DNA from: Symsagittifera roscoffensis | Lineage: Eukaryota > Xenacoelomorpha > Acoela > Convolutidae | NCBI RefSeq assembly: GCF_963678635.1 | Contig: NC_087068.1 | Coordinates: 12,592,027 to 12,656,026 of the forward strand | Reading direction: 5' to 3' | DNA: 64,000 bases | Made by a program: the position numbers and the translations under genes | Part shown: positions 23,981-34,093 of the stretch, piece after piece | How positions within the stretch are numbered: the first letter of the stretch is position 1 | Layout: the number at the start of each line of letters is the position of its first letter | The notes under the pieces: generated by a model | Databases searched by the model: none | The model's input: the letters and a program-made list of their open reading frames with translations, nothing else | What the model was told of the DNA's origin: nothing

Positions 23981-24174
23981 TCTTAGGATCCATAAATTGA
24001 AATAGCAGCGAAAGATTTAATTGAATGAATTAGTTTCCCATTTTTAGTATCAAGAGATTAAAGATCATGACTTCAGAGATTATTCACATCGGTATGAACG
24101 AATTATTACTTCAGATGAAAGTCAATTGGTTTTAATTAGACAGTGTGCTAAATATATATAATGCACAGTTGAAA
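23981..24174 (-). repeat. Copia 5' LTR
   Basis: 194 bp, direct repeat of 19640-19833. It should hold the element promoter; an AT-rich TATATATA stretch lies near its start on the minus strand. Confidence 0.93.
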
Positions 24175-24179
24175 AATCT
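24175..24179. repeat. Copia target-site duplication, right
   Basis: AATCT, partner of 19635-19639. Confidence 0.85.
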
Positions 24180-24450
24180 TGTTTTTGCTAAAAATTCTTT
24201 CTCGATACATGACTGAGTTGCGATGTGAAACAAGCAGTTGATCGTTTAACTGACTTGTTAGTGTGTCAATTGTAGTTTGTTTGTATTTGAACAACCGGAT
24301 ATTTTTGAACCCCTCCAAATTAGCTATTGAATGCTTGCGAGTAGTGGTGATTTTTCAACCCTGCTAATTAAGAGACCAAAAAAAGTCACAACAGAATGTT
24401 TTCAAAATATGTAGAAGATTATATGGCAACATGAATACTATCGTTGAGAC

Positions 24451-24793
24451 CAGGGGTGGATCTAGGATTTTCTCGAGGGGGAGCGGATTTTCAAAAAAAT
24501 TTCAAAAATTTTGTCGACCTTTTTTTTAGGTCAACCAATTTGATTTTTCGAGCTCTTCTAAATCACTGTTTTGCCCGTTTTTTGACGAAACTGCGCCGCA
24601 GGCAAAATTTTGAAAAAGAGGCCAAAAAAGCGTTTTTTGGCACTTTTTGGAAAATGACCAAAAAAATTTTGAAAAAAAAGGCCAAAAAAAACGTTTTTAG
24701 GCACTTTTTGGAAAATGTTGACCCCTTTCGGGTCGGCAGGGGGTCGAATCCCTGAAGAAAGGCGTCCGCCCCCCCCCCCCCCCTCCGCCCCTG
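24451..24793. mobile_element. Non-autonomous hAT-type element (CAGGGGTGG ends)
   Basis: 343 bp, starting CAGGGGTGGA and ending TCCGCCCCTG, inverted at the termini. Flanked by GTTGAGAC at 24443-24450 and 24794-24801 (8 bp). The CAGGGGTGG end is typical of hAT elements. Inside are two tandem GGCACTTTTTGGAAAATG-type units (about 24610-24655 and 24670-24717). The open frame across it is fortuitous. Confidence 0.85.
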
Positions 24794-24975
24794 GTTGAGA
24801 CTGATGATTTTTGGCTGATTGTTTTAAAGTTAACTAGATTGTTGTGTTTCGGAGATTTTATAGGTTTTTTTCTTGATTTCCGGCCTTTTTAGAAGTAATC
24901 ACGATAGTTTTGACCAAATGTATTCGAAACGATGGTTTTTTTCATCTTTCGATTGTTTTCAGATCTTAAATTGCA

Positions 24976-25984
24976 ATGTCTCTTGTAGAATTCTCAGTAT
25001 CCTTGGAGGAAAATTGTCTTGCGATGTTAAGCGACGATGAATTTTGCCTATACCTGACGAACGAGTTTCCCTCAAACTTGATTGGAACCATGAATCTCAA
25101 AACGAAAGTGGGCGGTGATTATCTTCCAGTCGTTCTAGAGAAAGTGGCGGTGAAAAGGAGGGTGAACAACACGAATAGTTCTCCTCGTCAGAATAAGGTA
25201 TGCTTGTTCTCAAACGCCCGTTTTAACTACGAAAATTTTAACTTTTTTGAAATTTTTAATTTCGCCAATTTTAACTGCTATTGAAGTTTTAGCATACGAA
25301 ATCAGTAGTTTAGCAGAGTCTATTTAATTGATTTTCTCTAGAGACTTCTCGGCGAAAAGACGATGCAAAATTTAGTTTTAATAATAATTGAATTTTATTT
25401 AGAATGTTGAAAACAATGGAAAAATTGTACCATAAACTTGAAGTAAGCGGCGCGATAGATTAAACTTTGAAGCTTTTCGACAATGGTGGTATATGCAGCG
25501 TACATAATTCTTTCAATTCGAAAGCTTTCCGTGATTTTTTTTCGTATGCACATCGAACTCAGAGGAATAAATAAACTTACCCATCGCTTCAAAAACGCTC
25601 GCTATAAAAACATTTTCCTGAAAAAGATATCAGAATTAAATCGCTGCAATGTACTAGGTGGCGAAACCAAGTCCTGTGCCTGCTTCCAACTCTCGAAACA
25701 ACCCGGCCTCTTTTGCCGTTGCAACTCAACTTGGAAGTATTATCCCACAATTCGGTAAAATGTCCGACGGAAGACCAATTTGCCCAGTATGTAAAGCTGA
25801 CTTTTCTGACATCTCAAAAGCGAAAAGACACTTTCAGTCTAAGCATTCGGGAGTGGTATTCAAGTGTGAAATTTGTGGATGTGATCAAAGTAGAAAAGAT
25901 ACGTTGCGTGATCATCTTGTGAAGAAACATTCATTGTCAGCTGATACTGCGAAAACCATTTCAAACAACGCGCAGACATTTTGA
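24976..25984 (+). CDS. Zinc-finger gene C: two exons, paired C2H2 fingers (182 aa)
   Basis: Exons 24976-25197 (74 codons, donor GTATGC) and 25658-25984 (acceptor TACTAG ending at 25657). The coding exon follows acceptor TTTTCAG ending at 24962. The N-terminal exon shares LYLTNEFP and NLIGTMNLKTK with gene B. Fingers: Cys116, Cys119, His132, His137; and Cys144, Cys147, His160, His165, both complete. The tail SADTAKTISNNAQ is shared with B. The acceptor has a poor pyrimidine tract, so the exact start of exon 2 is less sure. ATTAAA at 26058-26063 is a candidate poly(A) signal. Inference: intact member of the B/C pair, nuclear nucleic-acid binding. Confidence 0.8.
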
Positions 25985-26912
25985 ACGTAATTTTCAGAAA
26001 TTCTGAAAATTGTCTACCAGAAGGTTATGTATAGAGAATGCTTACAAGAAGCGTGGCATTAAAGTTTGAGTCGGAGCTGTGTAGTCTTCATTCAAAGTTG
26101 TCGTAGTTTATCGGCTGTTAGTTTTTGCTTACTTGATTGATCAATTTTGAAAGTTTGTTAATCGTTGTTGCTTTTATAGCTTTATTGAAATAATCGGTTT
26201 GCCAGATATTGTTTAGTTTCTCACATTTTTTGAATTTCAGTTTGAGTCTTTGAATTTTAGTGCAGTTTGTTTGTCTCAGTGCTTACTGTTTCTACCATTT
26301 AAAAATGGTAAGGAAAGTTTTATTCCGGTGTGTTTGAATTTTTTATACTTTTTTTTGTTTTTCTTGTTATTTTTCTTCAAAAACTGTTTTTTTGATTGGC
26401 CTTTTTTTGCTGACTGTTGGTTATGCCTTAGTTCTACTTTTTTGTTCAGATGTTTTTATCACACCGCGGAGAAAAAAAACGACCTTAATTTGAAAATATA
26501 TATTTTTGTATTTTTCAAGGTTAATAACTAAGGTTGAATTTAGATGCATCATTCAAGCTTTTTTCATGGAAAAAAAATTGAGAGCCTGTTTTTGAGAGCC
26601 TGAAAAAAGTTCTTCTTGAACGAAATTTGGGAGTTTCACAGGGCTCAAAGTTGATGCTTATCTGGAAAATCTTTTTTAATACATTATGTCGATGCTTTGG
26701 AGCTTTGAATTAAAGAATTGTTTGTCAAGACCAAGTGTAGAAATTTATTTCATCGCTTTAGCTGGAAACTTTATGACAGGTTGATTTCAGATGCATCATT
26801 CTAGCCTTCTGCACGGGAAAAAACGGTTTTTGGAGCTTTAAATTCATCACGCATCCTAAAAATTTCTCAAACAAGCTGGAACTAAGCTGGTCTTTTGAAC
26901 AAATGTCAGCTA
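25985..26912. other. Spacer between gene C and the tRNA array
   Basis: Gene C 3' UTR followed by T-rich sequence. From about 26560, phrases such as GAGAGCCTG and GGAGCTTTGAATT are decayed versions of the tRNA-array spacer, so the array once extended this far left. Confidence 0.55.
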
Positions 26913-26985
26913 CGCATCAAAAGGTACTCGAACCCTTGATCGTTGGATTAAAACTCCAACGCTCTACCGTTTGAGCAACCCGGGC
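26913..26985 (-). pseudogene. tRNA-Lys(TTT) relic
   Basis: Leftmost Lys relic. The loop still reads TTT (G at 32), but 3' strand TTGATGC cannot pair with GCCCGGG. Confidence 0.6.
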
Positions 26986-27084
26986 TCAATGCTTAAGCTA
27001 GTCGTGAGTTTTTTCAAATACATGAAATCCGTACTTTGGAGCAGTAAATTTAAGATTTTTTTGCTAATAGGGTTTGTAGAATCT

Positions 27085-27120
27085 ACTGATTCTTAGTTCT
27101 ACCGAATGAGCTACTAAGGC
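27085..27120 (-). pseudogene. Lys-body fragment, 5' half only
   Basis: Acceptor, D arm and part of the anticodon stem survive; the 3' half is gone. Confidence 0.5.
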
Positions 27121-27249
27121 TCAAAGGTTACGCTAGTCTTTCAAACCTTGTTTTTCGAATACATAGAGTTGATGCTTTGGAGCCTTAAATTGAAGAATAA
27201 TGCGATCATAGCTTTTACAGCATCCTCTGATTCTGAGATTCAGTTTTTC

Positions 27250-27320
27250 TTGCTCTTGTAGAGGCTAAAATCATCAAGCTTTCGGTTAAATCAAACGCGC
27301 TAGACACTTGCGCCACGCAA
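27250..27320 (-). pseudogene. tRNA-Asn relic
   Basis: The anticodon-stem phrase TTTCGGTTAA is recognisable on the plus strand; T arm and acceptor are decayed. Confidence 0.5.
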
Positions 27321-27496
27321 CATGCGAACAGTACAGAAGGTTGATTTTAGGCCAATCATTCAAGCTGGTTTTCTTTAAAAAAACTTGTTTTTGTGAGCCT
27401 GAAAATAATTGAGCATCCTAAAAAACTGAAAAATAACTGGCGTCTTGGGCCAAATTTGAGTGTTTAAATGGAAAAACTTTAGAAGTTTGTTGTCTT

Positions 27497-27569
27497 CGCC
27501 ACACACGGGACTCGAATAATTCATCGTTGGATTGAAATTCCAACGCTCTATCGACTGAGCTAGCAAGGC
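27497..27569 (-). pseudogene. Lys-body relic, anticodon TTC
   Basis: Loop ATTTCAA reads TTC (Glu). T stem broken (AATTATTCGAG). Confidence 0.6.
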
Positions 27570-27698
27570 TCAACAGTTAAGGTGGTCTTTCAACCCTTGT
27601 TTTCCAATGCATGAAGTCGATACTTTGGACCCTCAAAATAAAAACTACTGTGATCATAGCTTTTACAGAATCCTATGTTTCTGAGTTTCTTCTGTTTT

Positions 27699-27772
27699 TG
27701 CTCTTGGGTTAGCTTGAACCACCAAACTTTTGGTTAACAGTCGAACGCGGTAGCCGATTTTGACACGAGAGC
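27699..27772 (-). pseudogene. tRNA-Asn(GTT) relic
   Basis: Anticodon kept; D stem and acceptor mismatched. Confidence 0.6.
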
Positions 27773-28051
27773 TGCCTACTCACTATAGGTTGATTTTATT
27801 TCCATCATTCACTTTTTTTTCATAGAAAAACCTACATTTGAGAGCCTGGAAGTTATTAAGAATACTTAAAAACTCAGATATAAACTCTGAAAGTAACTTG
27901 TGTTTTATTTTATAAGTTTTATTTTTATAAGAGAAAAGATTATTTTTGAGAGCCTGAAACTTATTAAGCATTCATAAACACTCTGTAAATAACTGGCGTT
28001 TTCAAAGAAGTCCGAGTGTTTCAAAAAAAATCAGTAGAAGAAATGATACTT

Positions 28052-28124
28052 CTCCCCACAAGGGACTCGAACCCTTGACCTTTGGCTTTAAAGTCTAGCG
28101 CTCTACCGACTGAGCTAGCAGGGC
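28052..28124 (-). pseudogene. Lys-body relic, anticodon TTA (UAA stop)
   Basis: Loop CTTTAAA, but only two of five anticodon-stem pairs form and the 3' acceptor strand is GTGGGGA. Unlikely to be functional. Confidence 0.6.
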
Positions 28125-28247
28125 TGAAGGGCTGCGCTAGTCTTCAAATATAACTTTTCAAATTCAAGAATTCGAAGCGTTGGATCCTGAAAATAATAAC
28201 AAAGTGTACATAATTTTTACAGCAATCTCTGATTTGAGGTTGAATCT

Positions 28248-28321
28248 CGTTCCTGGGTGGGCTTGAACCTTCAACCTTTCGGTTATCATCCGAAAGCGCT
28301 AGTCGATTGCGCCACAAGAGC
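28248..28321 (-). pseudogene. Asn-body relic, anticodon GAT
   Basis: Loop ATGATAA reads GAT (Ile). T stem has two mismatches, acceptor one. Confidence 0.6.
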
Positions 28322-28484
28322 TTAATAAAACGTGTCACTTGATTTTTTTTCTAGCTTTCTTCCATGAGAAAAATTTACTTTTGAGAGCCTGAAACTTCTT
28401 AAGCATTCATAAAATCTGAAAATAAGTGGCGTTTCCAAAGAAGTTCAAGTGTTTCAAAAAAAATTAATCGATGAAATGATACTC

Positions 28485-28557
28485 CGCCCCACAAGGGACT
28501 CGAACCCTTGACCGTTGGATTAAAAGTCCAACGCTCTACCGACTGAGCTAGCAGGGC
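28485..28557 (-). tRNA. tRNA-Lys(TTT)
   Basis: First canonical L1 copy from the left. All stems pair, loop CTTTTAA, A box TAGCTCAGTCGG and B box GGTTCGAGTCC intact. Confidence 0.92.
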
Positions 28558-28686
28558 TAAAAGATTCAGCTAGTCGTACAAACCTAATTTTTCAAATTCA
28601 AGAATTCGAAGCTGTGGCTCCTGAAATTAAAAACTTAGTGTACATATTTTTTGCAGCAATCTCTGATGTTGAGGTTCTTCTGTTCT

Positions 28687-28760
28687 CGCTTCTGGGTGGG
28701 CTTGACCCACCAACTTTTTGGTTAACAGGCGAACGTGCTAGCCGATTGCGCCACAAGAGG
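28687..28760 (-). pseudogene. tRNA-Asn(GTT), degraded
   Basis: Anticodon GTT; anticodon stem TTCGC/CAAAA broken and T54 replaced by G. Confidence 0.65.
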
Positions 28761-28931
28761 TCGATAACATGTGTCGGTTGATTTTTATGCATCATTCGAG
28801 CTTTGTTCTATGAGAAAAGTTTATTTTTGAGAGCCTGAAACTTATTAAGCAATCATGAAAACTCGGAAAATAACTGGCGTTTTCAAAGAAGTGCGATTTT
28901 TTCAAAAAATTTAATAGAAGAAATGTTACTT

Positions 28932-29004
28932 CTCCCCACAAGGGCCTCCAACTCTTGTCCTTTGGATGAAAAGTCCAACGCTCCACCGACTGAGCTATCA
29001 GGGC
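28932..29004 (-). pseudogene. tRNA-Lys(TTT)-like, class L2
   Basis: Loop CTTTTCA (C at 37); acceptor G1-A72 mismatch. Confidence 0.65.
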
Positions 29005-29133
29005 TCAAAGGTTATGCTAGTCTTTCAAACCTATTTTTTCAAGTTCAAGAATTCGAAGCGTTGGATCCTGAAATTATTAACTTAGTGTACATATTTTTTG
29101 CAGCAGTCTCTGATTTTGAGTTTCTACTGTTCT

Positions 29134-29207
29134 CGCTCCTGGGTGGGTTTGAACCACCAATCTTTCGGTTAACAGCCGAACGCGCTAGCCGATTGCTCCA
29201 CAAGAGT
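29134..29207 (-). tRNA. tRNA-Asn(GTT)
   Basis: G1 changed to A and one D-stem mismatch (A11-G24); other stems good. Confidence 0.75.
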
Positions 29208-29380
29208 TCGATAAATTGTGTAGGTTGGTTTTTTATGCATCATTCGAGCTTTGTTCTATGAGAGAAGTTTAATTTTGAGAGCCTGAAACTTATTAAGTGT
29301 TCATGAAAACTCGGAAAATAACTGGCGTTTTCAAAGAAGTTCGAGTGTTTCAAAAAAAACTAATAGAAGAAATGATTCTT

Positions 29381-29453
29381 CGCACCACAAGGTACTCGAA
29401 CCCTTCACCGTTGGTTTAATAGTCTGACGCTCTACCGACTGAGCTAGCAGGGC
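29381..29453 (-). pseudogene. Lys-body, class L3, anticodon ATT
   Basis: Loop CTATTAA. T-stem and anticodon-stem mismatches. Confidence 0.65.
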
Positions 29454-29591
29454 TCAAAGATGCAGCTAGTCTTACAAACCTAATTTTTAAAATTCATCAA
29501 ATTCAAGAATTCGAAGCTGTGGATCTTGAAATTGATAACTTAGTGCGCACATTTTTTGCAGCAATCTCTGATTTTGAGATTCTCCTGTTCT

Positions 29592-29665
29592 CGCTCCTGG
29601 GTGGGCTTGAACCACCAACCTTTCGGTTGACAGCCGAACGCGCTAGCCGCTTGCGCCACAAGAGC
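29592..29665 (-). tRNA. Asn-body tRNA, anticodon GTC (Asp)
   Basis: Loop CTGTCAA on an otherwise standard Asn body; acceptor, anticodon and T stems pair. D loop has one change. Confidence 0.75.
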
Positions 29666-29838
29666 TCGATAATATGTGTCGGTTCATTTTTTATGCATCG
29701 TTCGAGCTTTGTTCTATGAGAAAAGTTTATTTTTGAGAGCCTGAAACTTATTAAGCAATCATGAAAACTCGGAAAATAACTGGCGTTTTCAAAGAAGTGC
29801 GATTGTTTCTAAAAATTTTACTAGAAGAATTGATACTT

Positions 29839-29911
29839 CTCCCCACAAGGGCCTCGAACTCTTGTCCTTTGGATTAAAAGTCCAATGCTCCACCGACTGA
29901 GCTATAAGAGC
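29839..29911 (-). pseudogene. tRNA-Lys(TTT)-like, class L2
   Basis: 5' strand GCTCTTA against GTGGGGA: three mismatches. Confidence 0.65.
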
Positions 29912-30041
29912 TCAAAGATTATGCTAGTTTTTCAAACCTATTTTTTCAAGTTCAAGAATTCGAAGCGTTGGATCCTGAAACTAATAACTAAGTGTACATA
30001 TTTTTTTGCAGCAATCTATGATTTAGAGTTTCTACTGTTCT

Positions 30042-30115
30042 CGCTCCTGGGTTGGCTTGAACCACCAATCTTTCGGTCAACAGTCGAACGCGCTAGCCGA
30101 TTGCGCCACAAGAGC
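30042..30115 (-). tRNA. tRNA-Asn(GTT)
   Basis: Loop CTGTTGA (G37); one T-stem mismatch. Confidence 0.75.
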
Positions 30116-30289
30116 TCGAGAACTTGTGTAGGTTGATTTTTTTATGCATCTTTCAAGCTTTGTTCTATGAAAAAAGTTTGTTTTTGAGAGCCTGAAACTT
30201 ATTAAACTTTCATGAAAACTCGAAATATAACTGGCGTTTTCAAAGAAGTTGGAGTGTTTCAAAAAAAATTAATTGAATAAATGTTACTC

Positions 30290-30362
30290 CGCCCCACAAG
30301 GGACTCGAACCCTTGACCGTTGGATTAAAAGTCCAACGCTCTACCGACTGACCTAGCAGGGC
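30290..30362 (-). tRNA. tRNA-Lys(TTT)
   Basis: Class L1; one D-stem change (GGTC for GCTC). Confidence 0.85.
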
Positions 30363-30500
30363 TCAAATATTCAGCTAGTCTTACAAACCTAATTTTTCAA
30401 ATTCATCAAATTCAAGAATTCGAAGCTGTGGACCCTGAAATTAACACCTTAGTGCACACATTTTTTGCAGCAATCTCTGATTTTCTGATTCTCATATTCT

Positions 30501-30507
30501 CGCTCCT

Positions 30508-30554
<47 letters not shown>

Positions 30555-30574
30555 GCCGATTGCGCCACAAGAGC
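30501..30574 (-). tRNA. tRNA-Asn(GTT)
   Basis: Standard body with every stem paired, loop CTGTTAA; first fully canonical Asn copy from the left. Confidence 0.93.
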
Positions 30575-30745
30575 TCGATAACATGTGTCGGTTGATTTTT
30601 TATGCATCATTCGAGTTTTGTTCTACAAGAAAAGTTTATTTTTGAGAGCCTTAAACTTATTAAGCAATCATGAAAACTCGGAAAAGTACTGGCGTTTCAA
30701 AGAAGTGCGATTGTTTCAAAAAATATAATAGAAGAATTGATACTT

Positions 30746-30818
30746 CTACCTACAAGGGCCTCGAAATCTTGTCCTTTGGATTTCAAGTCCAACGCTCCAC
30801 CGACTGAGCTATCAGGGC
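30746..30818 (-). pseudogene. Lys-body class L2, anticodon TGA (Ser)
   Basis: Loop CTTGAAA. 3' strand GTAGGTA pairs poorly. Confidence 0.65.
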
Positions 30819-30947
30819 TCAAAGATTATGCTAGTCTTTCAAACCTATTTTTTCAAATTCAAGAATTCGAAGCGTTGGATCCTGAAATTAAAAACTTAGT
30901 GTACATAGTTTTTGCAGAAATCTCTGATTTTGAGGTTCTACTGTTCT

Positions 30948-31021
30948 CGCTCCTGGGTGGGCTTGAACCACCAATCTTTCGGTTAACAGTCGAACGCGCT
31001 AGCCGATTGCGCCACAAGAGC
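30948..31021 (-). tRNA. tRNA-Asn(GTT)
   Basis: A31 for G31 weakens the base of the anticodon stem; rest canonical. Confidence 0.88.
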
Positions 31022-31194
31022 TCGAGAACTTGTGTAGGTCGATTTTTTTATGCATCATTCAAGCTTTGTTCTTTGAAAAAAGTTTGTTTTTGAGAGCCTG
31101 AAACTTATTAAGCGTTCATGAAAACTCGGAATATAACTGGCGTTTTTAAAGAACTTCGAGTGTTCCAAAAAAATTAATTGAATAAATGTTACTC

Positions 31195-31267
31195 CGCCCC
31201 ACAAGGGACTCGAACTCTTGACCGTTGGATTAAAAGTCCAACGCTCTACCGACTGAGCTAACAGGGC
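31195..31267 (-). tRNA. tRNA-Lys(TTT)
   Basis: Class L1 with A52 in the T stem (CTCTTG on the plus strand). Confidence 0.87.
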
Positions 31268-31396
31268 TCAAAGATTCAGCTAGTCTTACAAACCTAATTT
31301 TTCAAATTCAAGAATTCGAAGCTGTGGATCTTGAAATTAATAACTTAGTGCGCACATTTTTTGCAGCAATCTCTGATTTTGAGTTTCTACTGTTCT

Positions 31397-31470
31397 CGCT
31401 CCTGGGTGGGCTTGAACCACCAACCTTTCGGTTGACAGCCGAACGCGCTAGCCGATTGCGCCACATGAGC
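31397..31470 (-). tRNA. Asn-body tRNA, anticodon GTC (Asp)
   Basis: Loop CTGTCAA; acceptor GCTCATG has one mismatch at position 5. Confidence 0.75.
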
Positions 31471-31643
31471 TCGAGAACTTGTGTAGGTCGATTTTTTTAT
31501 GCATCATTCGAGCTTTGTTCTATGAGAAAAGTTTATTTTTGAGAGCCTGAAACTTATTAAGCAATCATGAAAACTCGGAAAATAACTGGCGTTTTCAAAG
31601 AAGTGCGATTGTTTCTAAAAATTTAATAGAAGAATTGATAGTT

Positions 31644-31716
31644 CTCCCCACAAGGGCCTCGAACTCTTGTCCTTTGGATTAAAAGTCTAACGCTCAACCG
31701 ACTGAGCTATAAGAGC
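31644..31716 (-). pseudogene. tRNA-Lys(TTT)-like, class L2
   Basis: First of a run of six near-identical L2 units spaced 449-450 bp (to 33892). Confidence 0.65.
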
Positions 31717-31845
31717 TTAAAGATTATGCTAGTCTTTCAAACCTATTTTTTCAAGTTCAAGAATTCGAAGCGTTGGATCCTGAAATTAATAACTTAGTGT
31801 ACATATTTTTTGCAGCAATCTATGATTTTGAGTTTTTACTGTTCT

Positions 31846-31919
31846 CGCTTCTGGGTGGGCTTGAACCACCAATATTTCGGTCAACAGTCGAACGCGGTAG
31901 CCGATTGCGCCACAAGAGC
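31846..31919 (-). tRNA. tRNA-Asn(GTT), variant
   Basis: C13-C22 clash in the D stem and G37. This form recurs five more times to 34094, so it spread by local duplication. Confidence 0.7.
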
Positions 31920-32093
31920 TCGAGAACTTGTGTAGGTTGATTTTTTTATGCATCTTTCAAGCTTTGTTCTATGAAAAAAGTTTGTTTTTGAGAGCCTGAA
32001 ACTTAATTAAGCTTTCATGAAAACTCGGAAAATAACTGGCGTTTTCAAAGAAGTGCGATTGTTTCTAAAAATTTAATAGAAGAATTGATACTT

Positions 32094-32166
32094 CTCCCCA
32101 CAAGGGCCTCGAACTCTTGTCCTTTGGATTAAAAGTCTAACGCTCAACCGACTGAGCTATAAGAGC
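32094..32166 (-). pseudogene. tRNA-Lys(TTT)-like, class L2
   Basis: Same form as 31644. Confidence 0.65.
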
Positions 32167-32295
32167 TCAAAGATTATGCTAGTCTTTCAAACCTATTTTT
32201 TCAAGTTCAAGAATTCGAAGCGTTGGATCCTGAATTTAATAACTTAGTGTACATATTTTTTGCAGCAATCTATGATTTTGAGTTTCTACTGTTCT

Positions 32296-32369
32296 CGCTT
32301 CTGGGTGGGCTTGAATCACCAATATTTCGGTCAACAGTCGAACGCGGTAGCCGATTGCGCCACAAGAGC
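32296..32369 (-). tRNA. tRNA-Asn(GTT), variant
   Basis: Form of 31846, with an added T-stem change. Confidence 0.65.
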
Positions 32370-32542
32370 TCGAGAACTTGTGTAGGTTGATTTTTTTATG
32401 CATCTTTCAAGCTTTGTTCTATGAAAAAAGTTTGTTTTTGAGAGCCTGAAACTTATTAAGCTTTCATGAAAACTCGGAAAATAACTGGCGTTTTCAAAGA
32501 AGTGCGATTGTTTCTAAAAATTTAATAGAAGAATTGATACTT

Positions 32543-32615
32543 CTCTCCACAAGGGCCTCGAACTCTTGTCCTTTGGATTAAAAGTCTAACGCTCCACCGA
32601 CTGAGCCATAAGAGC
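32543..32615 (-). pseudogene. tRNA-Lys(TTT)-like, class L2
   Basis: 3' strand GTGGAGA; D stem GGCTC. Confidence 0.65.
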
Positions 32616-32744
32616 TCAAAGATTATGCTAGTCTTTCAAACCTATTTTTTCAAGTTCAAGAATTCGAAGCGTTGGATCCTGAAACTAATAACTTAGTGTA
32701 CATATTTTTTGCAGCAATCTATGATTTTGAGTTTCTACTGTTCT

Positions 32745-32818
32745 CGCTTCTGGGTGGGCTTGAACCACCAATATTTCGGTCAACAGTCGAACGCGGTAGC
32801 CGATTGCACCACAAGAGC
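32745..32818 (-). tRNA. tRNA-Asn(GTT), variant
   Basis: Form of 31846; A box changed (TGGTGCAATCGG). Confidence 0.68.
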
Positions 32819-32992
32819 TCGAGAACTTGTGTAGGTTGATTTTTTTATGCATCTTTCAAGCTTTGTTCTATGAAAAAAAGTTTGTTTTTGAGAGCCTGAA
32901 AATTATTAAGCTTTCATGAAAACTCGGAAAATAACTGGCGTTTTCAAAGAAGTGCGATTGTTTCTAAAAATTTAATAGAACAACTGATACTT

Positions 32993-33065
32993 CTCTCCAC
33001 AAGGGCCTCGAACTCTTGTCCTTTGGATTAAAAGTCTAACGCTCCACCGACTGAGCTATAAGAGC
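32993..33065 (-). pseudogene. tRNA-Lys(TTT)-like, class L2
   Basis: Form of 32543. Confidence 0.65.
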
Positions 33066-33194
33066 TCAAAGATTATGCTAGTCTTTCAAACCTATTTTTT
33101 CAAGTTCAAGAATTCGAAGCGTTGGATCCTGAAACTAATAATTTAGTGTACATATTTTTTGCAGCAATCTATGATTTTGAGTTTCTACTGTTCT

Positions 33195-33268
33195 CGCTTC
33201 TGGGTGGGCTTGAACCACCAATATTTCGGTCAACAGTCGAACGCGGTAGCCGATTGCGCCACAAGAGC
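33195..33268 (-). tRNA. tRNA-Asn(GTT), variant
   Basis: Form of 31846. Confidence 0.7.
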
Positions 33269-33442
33269 TCGAGAACTTGTGTAGGTTGATTTTTTTATGC
33301 ATCTTTCAAGCTTTGTTCTATGAAAAAAGTTTGTTTTTGAGAGCCTGAAACTTAATTAAGCTTTCATGAAAACTCGGAAAATAACTGGCGTTTTCAAAGA
33401 AGTGCGATTGTTTCTAAAAATTTAATAGAAGAATTGATACTT

Positions 33443-33515
33443 CTCCCCACAAGGGCCTCGAACTCTTGTCCTTTGGATTAAAAGTCTAACGCTCAACCGA
33501 CTGAGCTATAAGAGC
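33443..33515 (-). pseudogene. tRNA-Lys(TTT)-like, class L2
   Basis: Form of 31644. Confidence 0.65.
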
Positions 33516-33644
33516 TCAATGATTATGCTAGTCTTTCAAACCTATTTTTTCAAGTTCAAGAATTCGAAGCGTTGGATCCTGAAATTAATAACTTAGTGTA
33601 CATGTTTTTTGCAGCAATCTATGATTTTGAGTTTCTACTGTTCT

Positions 33645-33718
33645 CGCTTCTGGGTGGGCTTGAACCACCAATATTTCGGTCAACAGTCGAACGCGGTAGC
33701 CGATTGCGCCACAAGAGC
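33645..33718 (-). tRNA. tRNA-Asn(GTT), variant
   Basis: Form of 31846. Confidence 0.7.
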
Positions 33719-33891
33719 TCGAGAACTTGTGTAGGTTGATTTTTTTATGCATCTTTCAAGCTTTGTTCTATGAAAAAAGTTTGTTTTTGAGAGCCTGAAA
33801 CTTATTAAGCTTTCATGAAAACTCGGAAAATAACTGGCGTTTTCAAAGAAGTGCGATTGTTTCTAAAAATTTAATAGAAGAATTAATACTT

Positions 33892-33964
33892 CTCTCCACA
33901 AGGGCCTCGAACTCTTGTCCTTTGGATTAAAAGTCTAACGCTCCACCGACTGAGCTATAAGAGC
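33892..33964 (-). pseudogene. tRNA-Lys(TTT)-like, class L2
   Basis: Form of 32543; last of the six-unit run. Confidence 0.65.
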
Positions 33965-34093
33965 TCAAAGATTATGCTAGTCCTTCAAACCTATTTTTTC
34001 AAGTTCAAGAATTCGAAGCGTTGGATCCTGAAACTAATAACTTAGTGTACATATTTTTTGCAGCAATCTATGATTTTGAGTTTCTACTGTTCT

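Larger units (their letters stand above)
19640..24174 (-). mobile_element. Complete Ty1/copia LTR retrotransposon
   Basis: 4535 bp bounded by two 194-bp LTRs that I read as identical, with target duplication AATCT. On the minus strand the order is 5' LTR (24174-23981), primer site, gag-pol, purine tract, 3' LTR (19833-19640). The LTR termini are TTTC...AAGA rather than the usual TG...CA. Identical LTRs and an unbroken frame indicate a very recent insertion, probably still competent. It sits 286 bp after the stop of gene B, between the B and C paralogues. Confidence 0.95.

Noticed and set aside
24444-24755. 103-codon frame
   Set aside because: Falls within the non-autonomous hAT element; simple Lys/Phe repeats.
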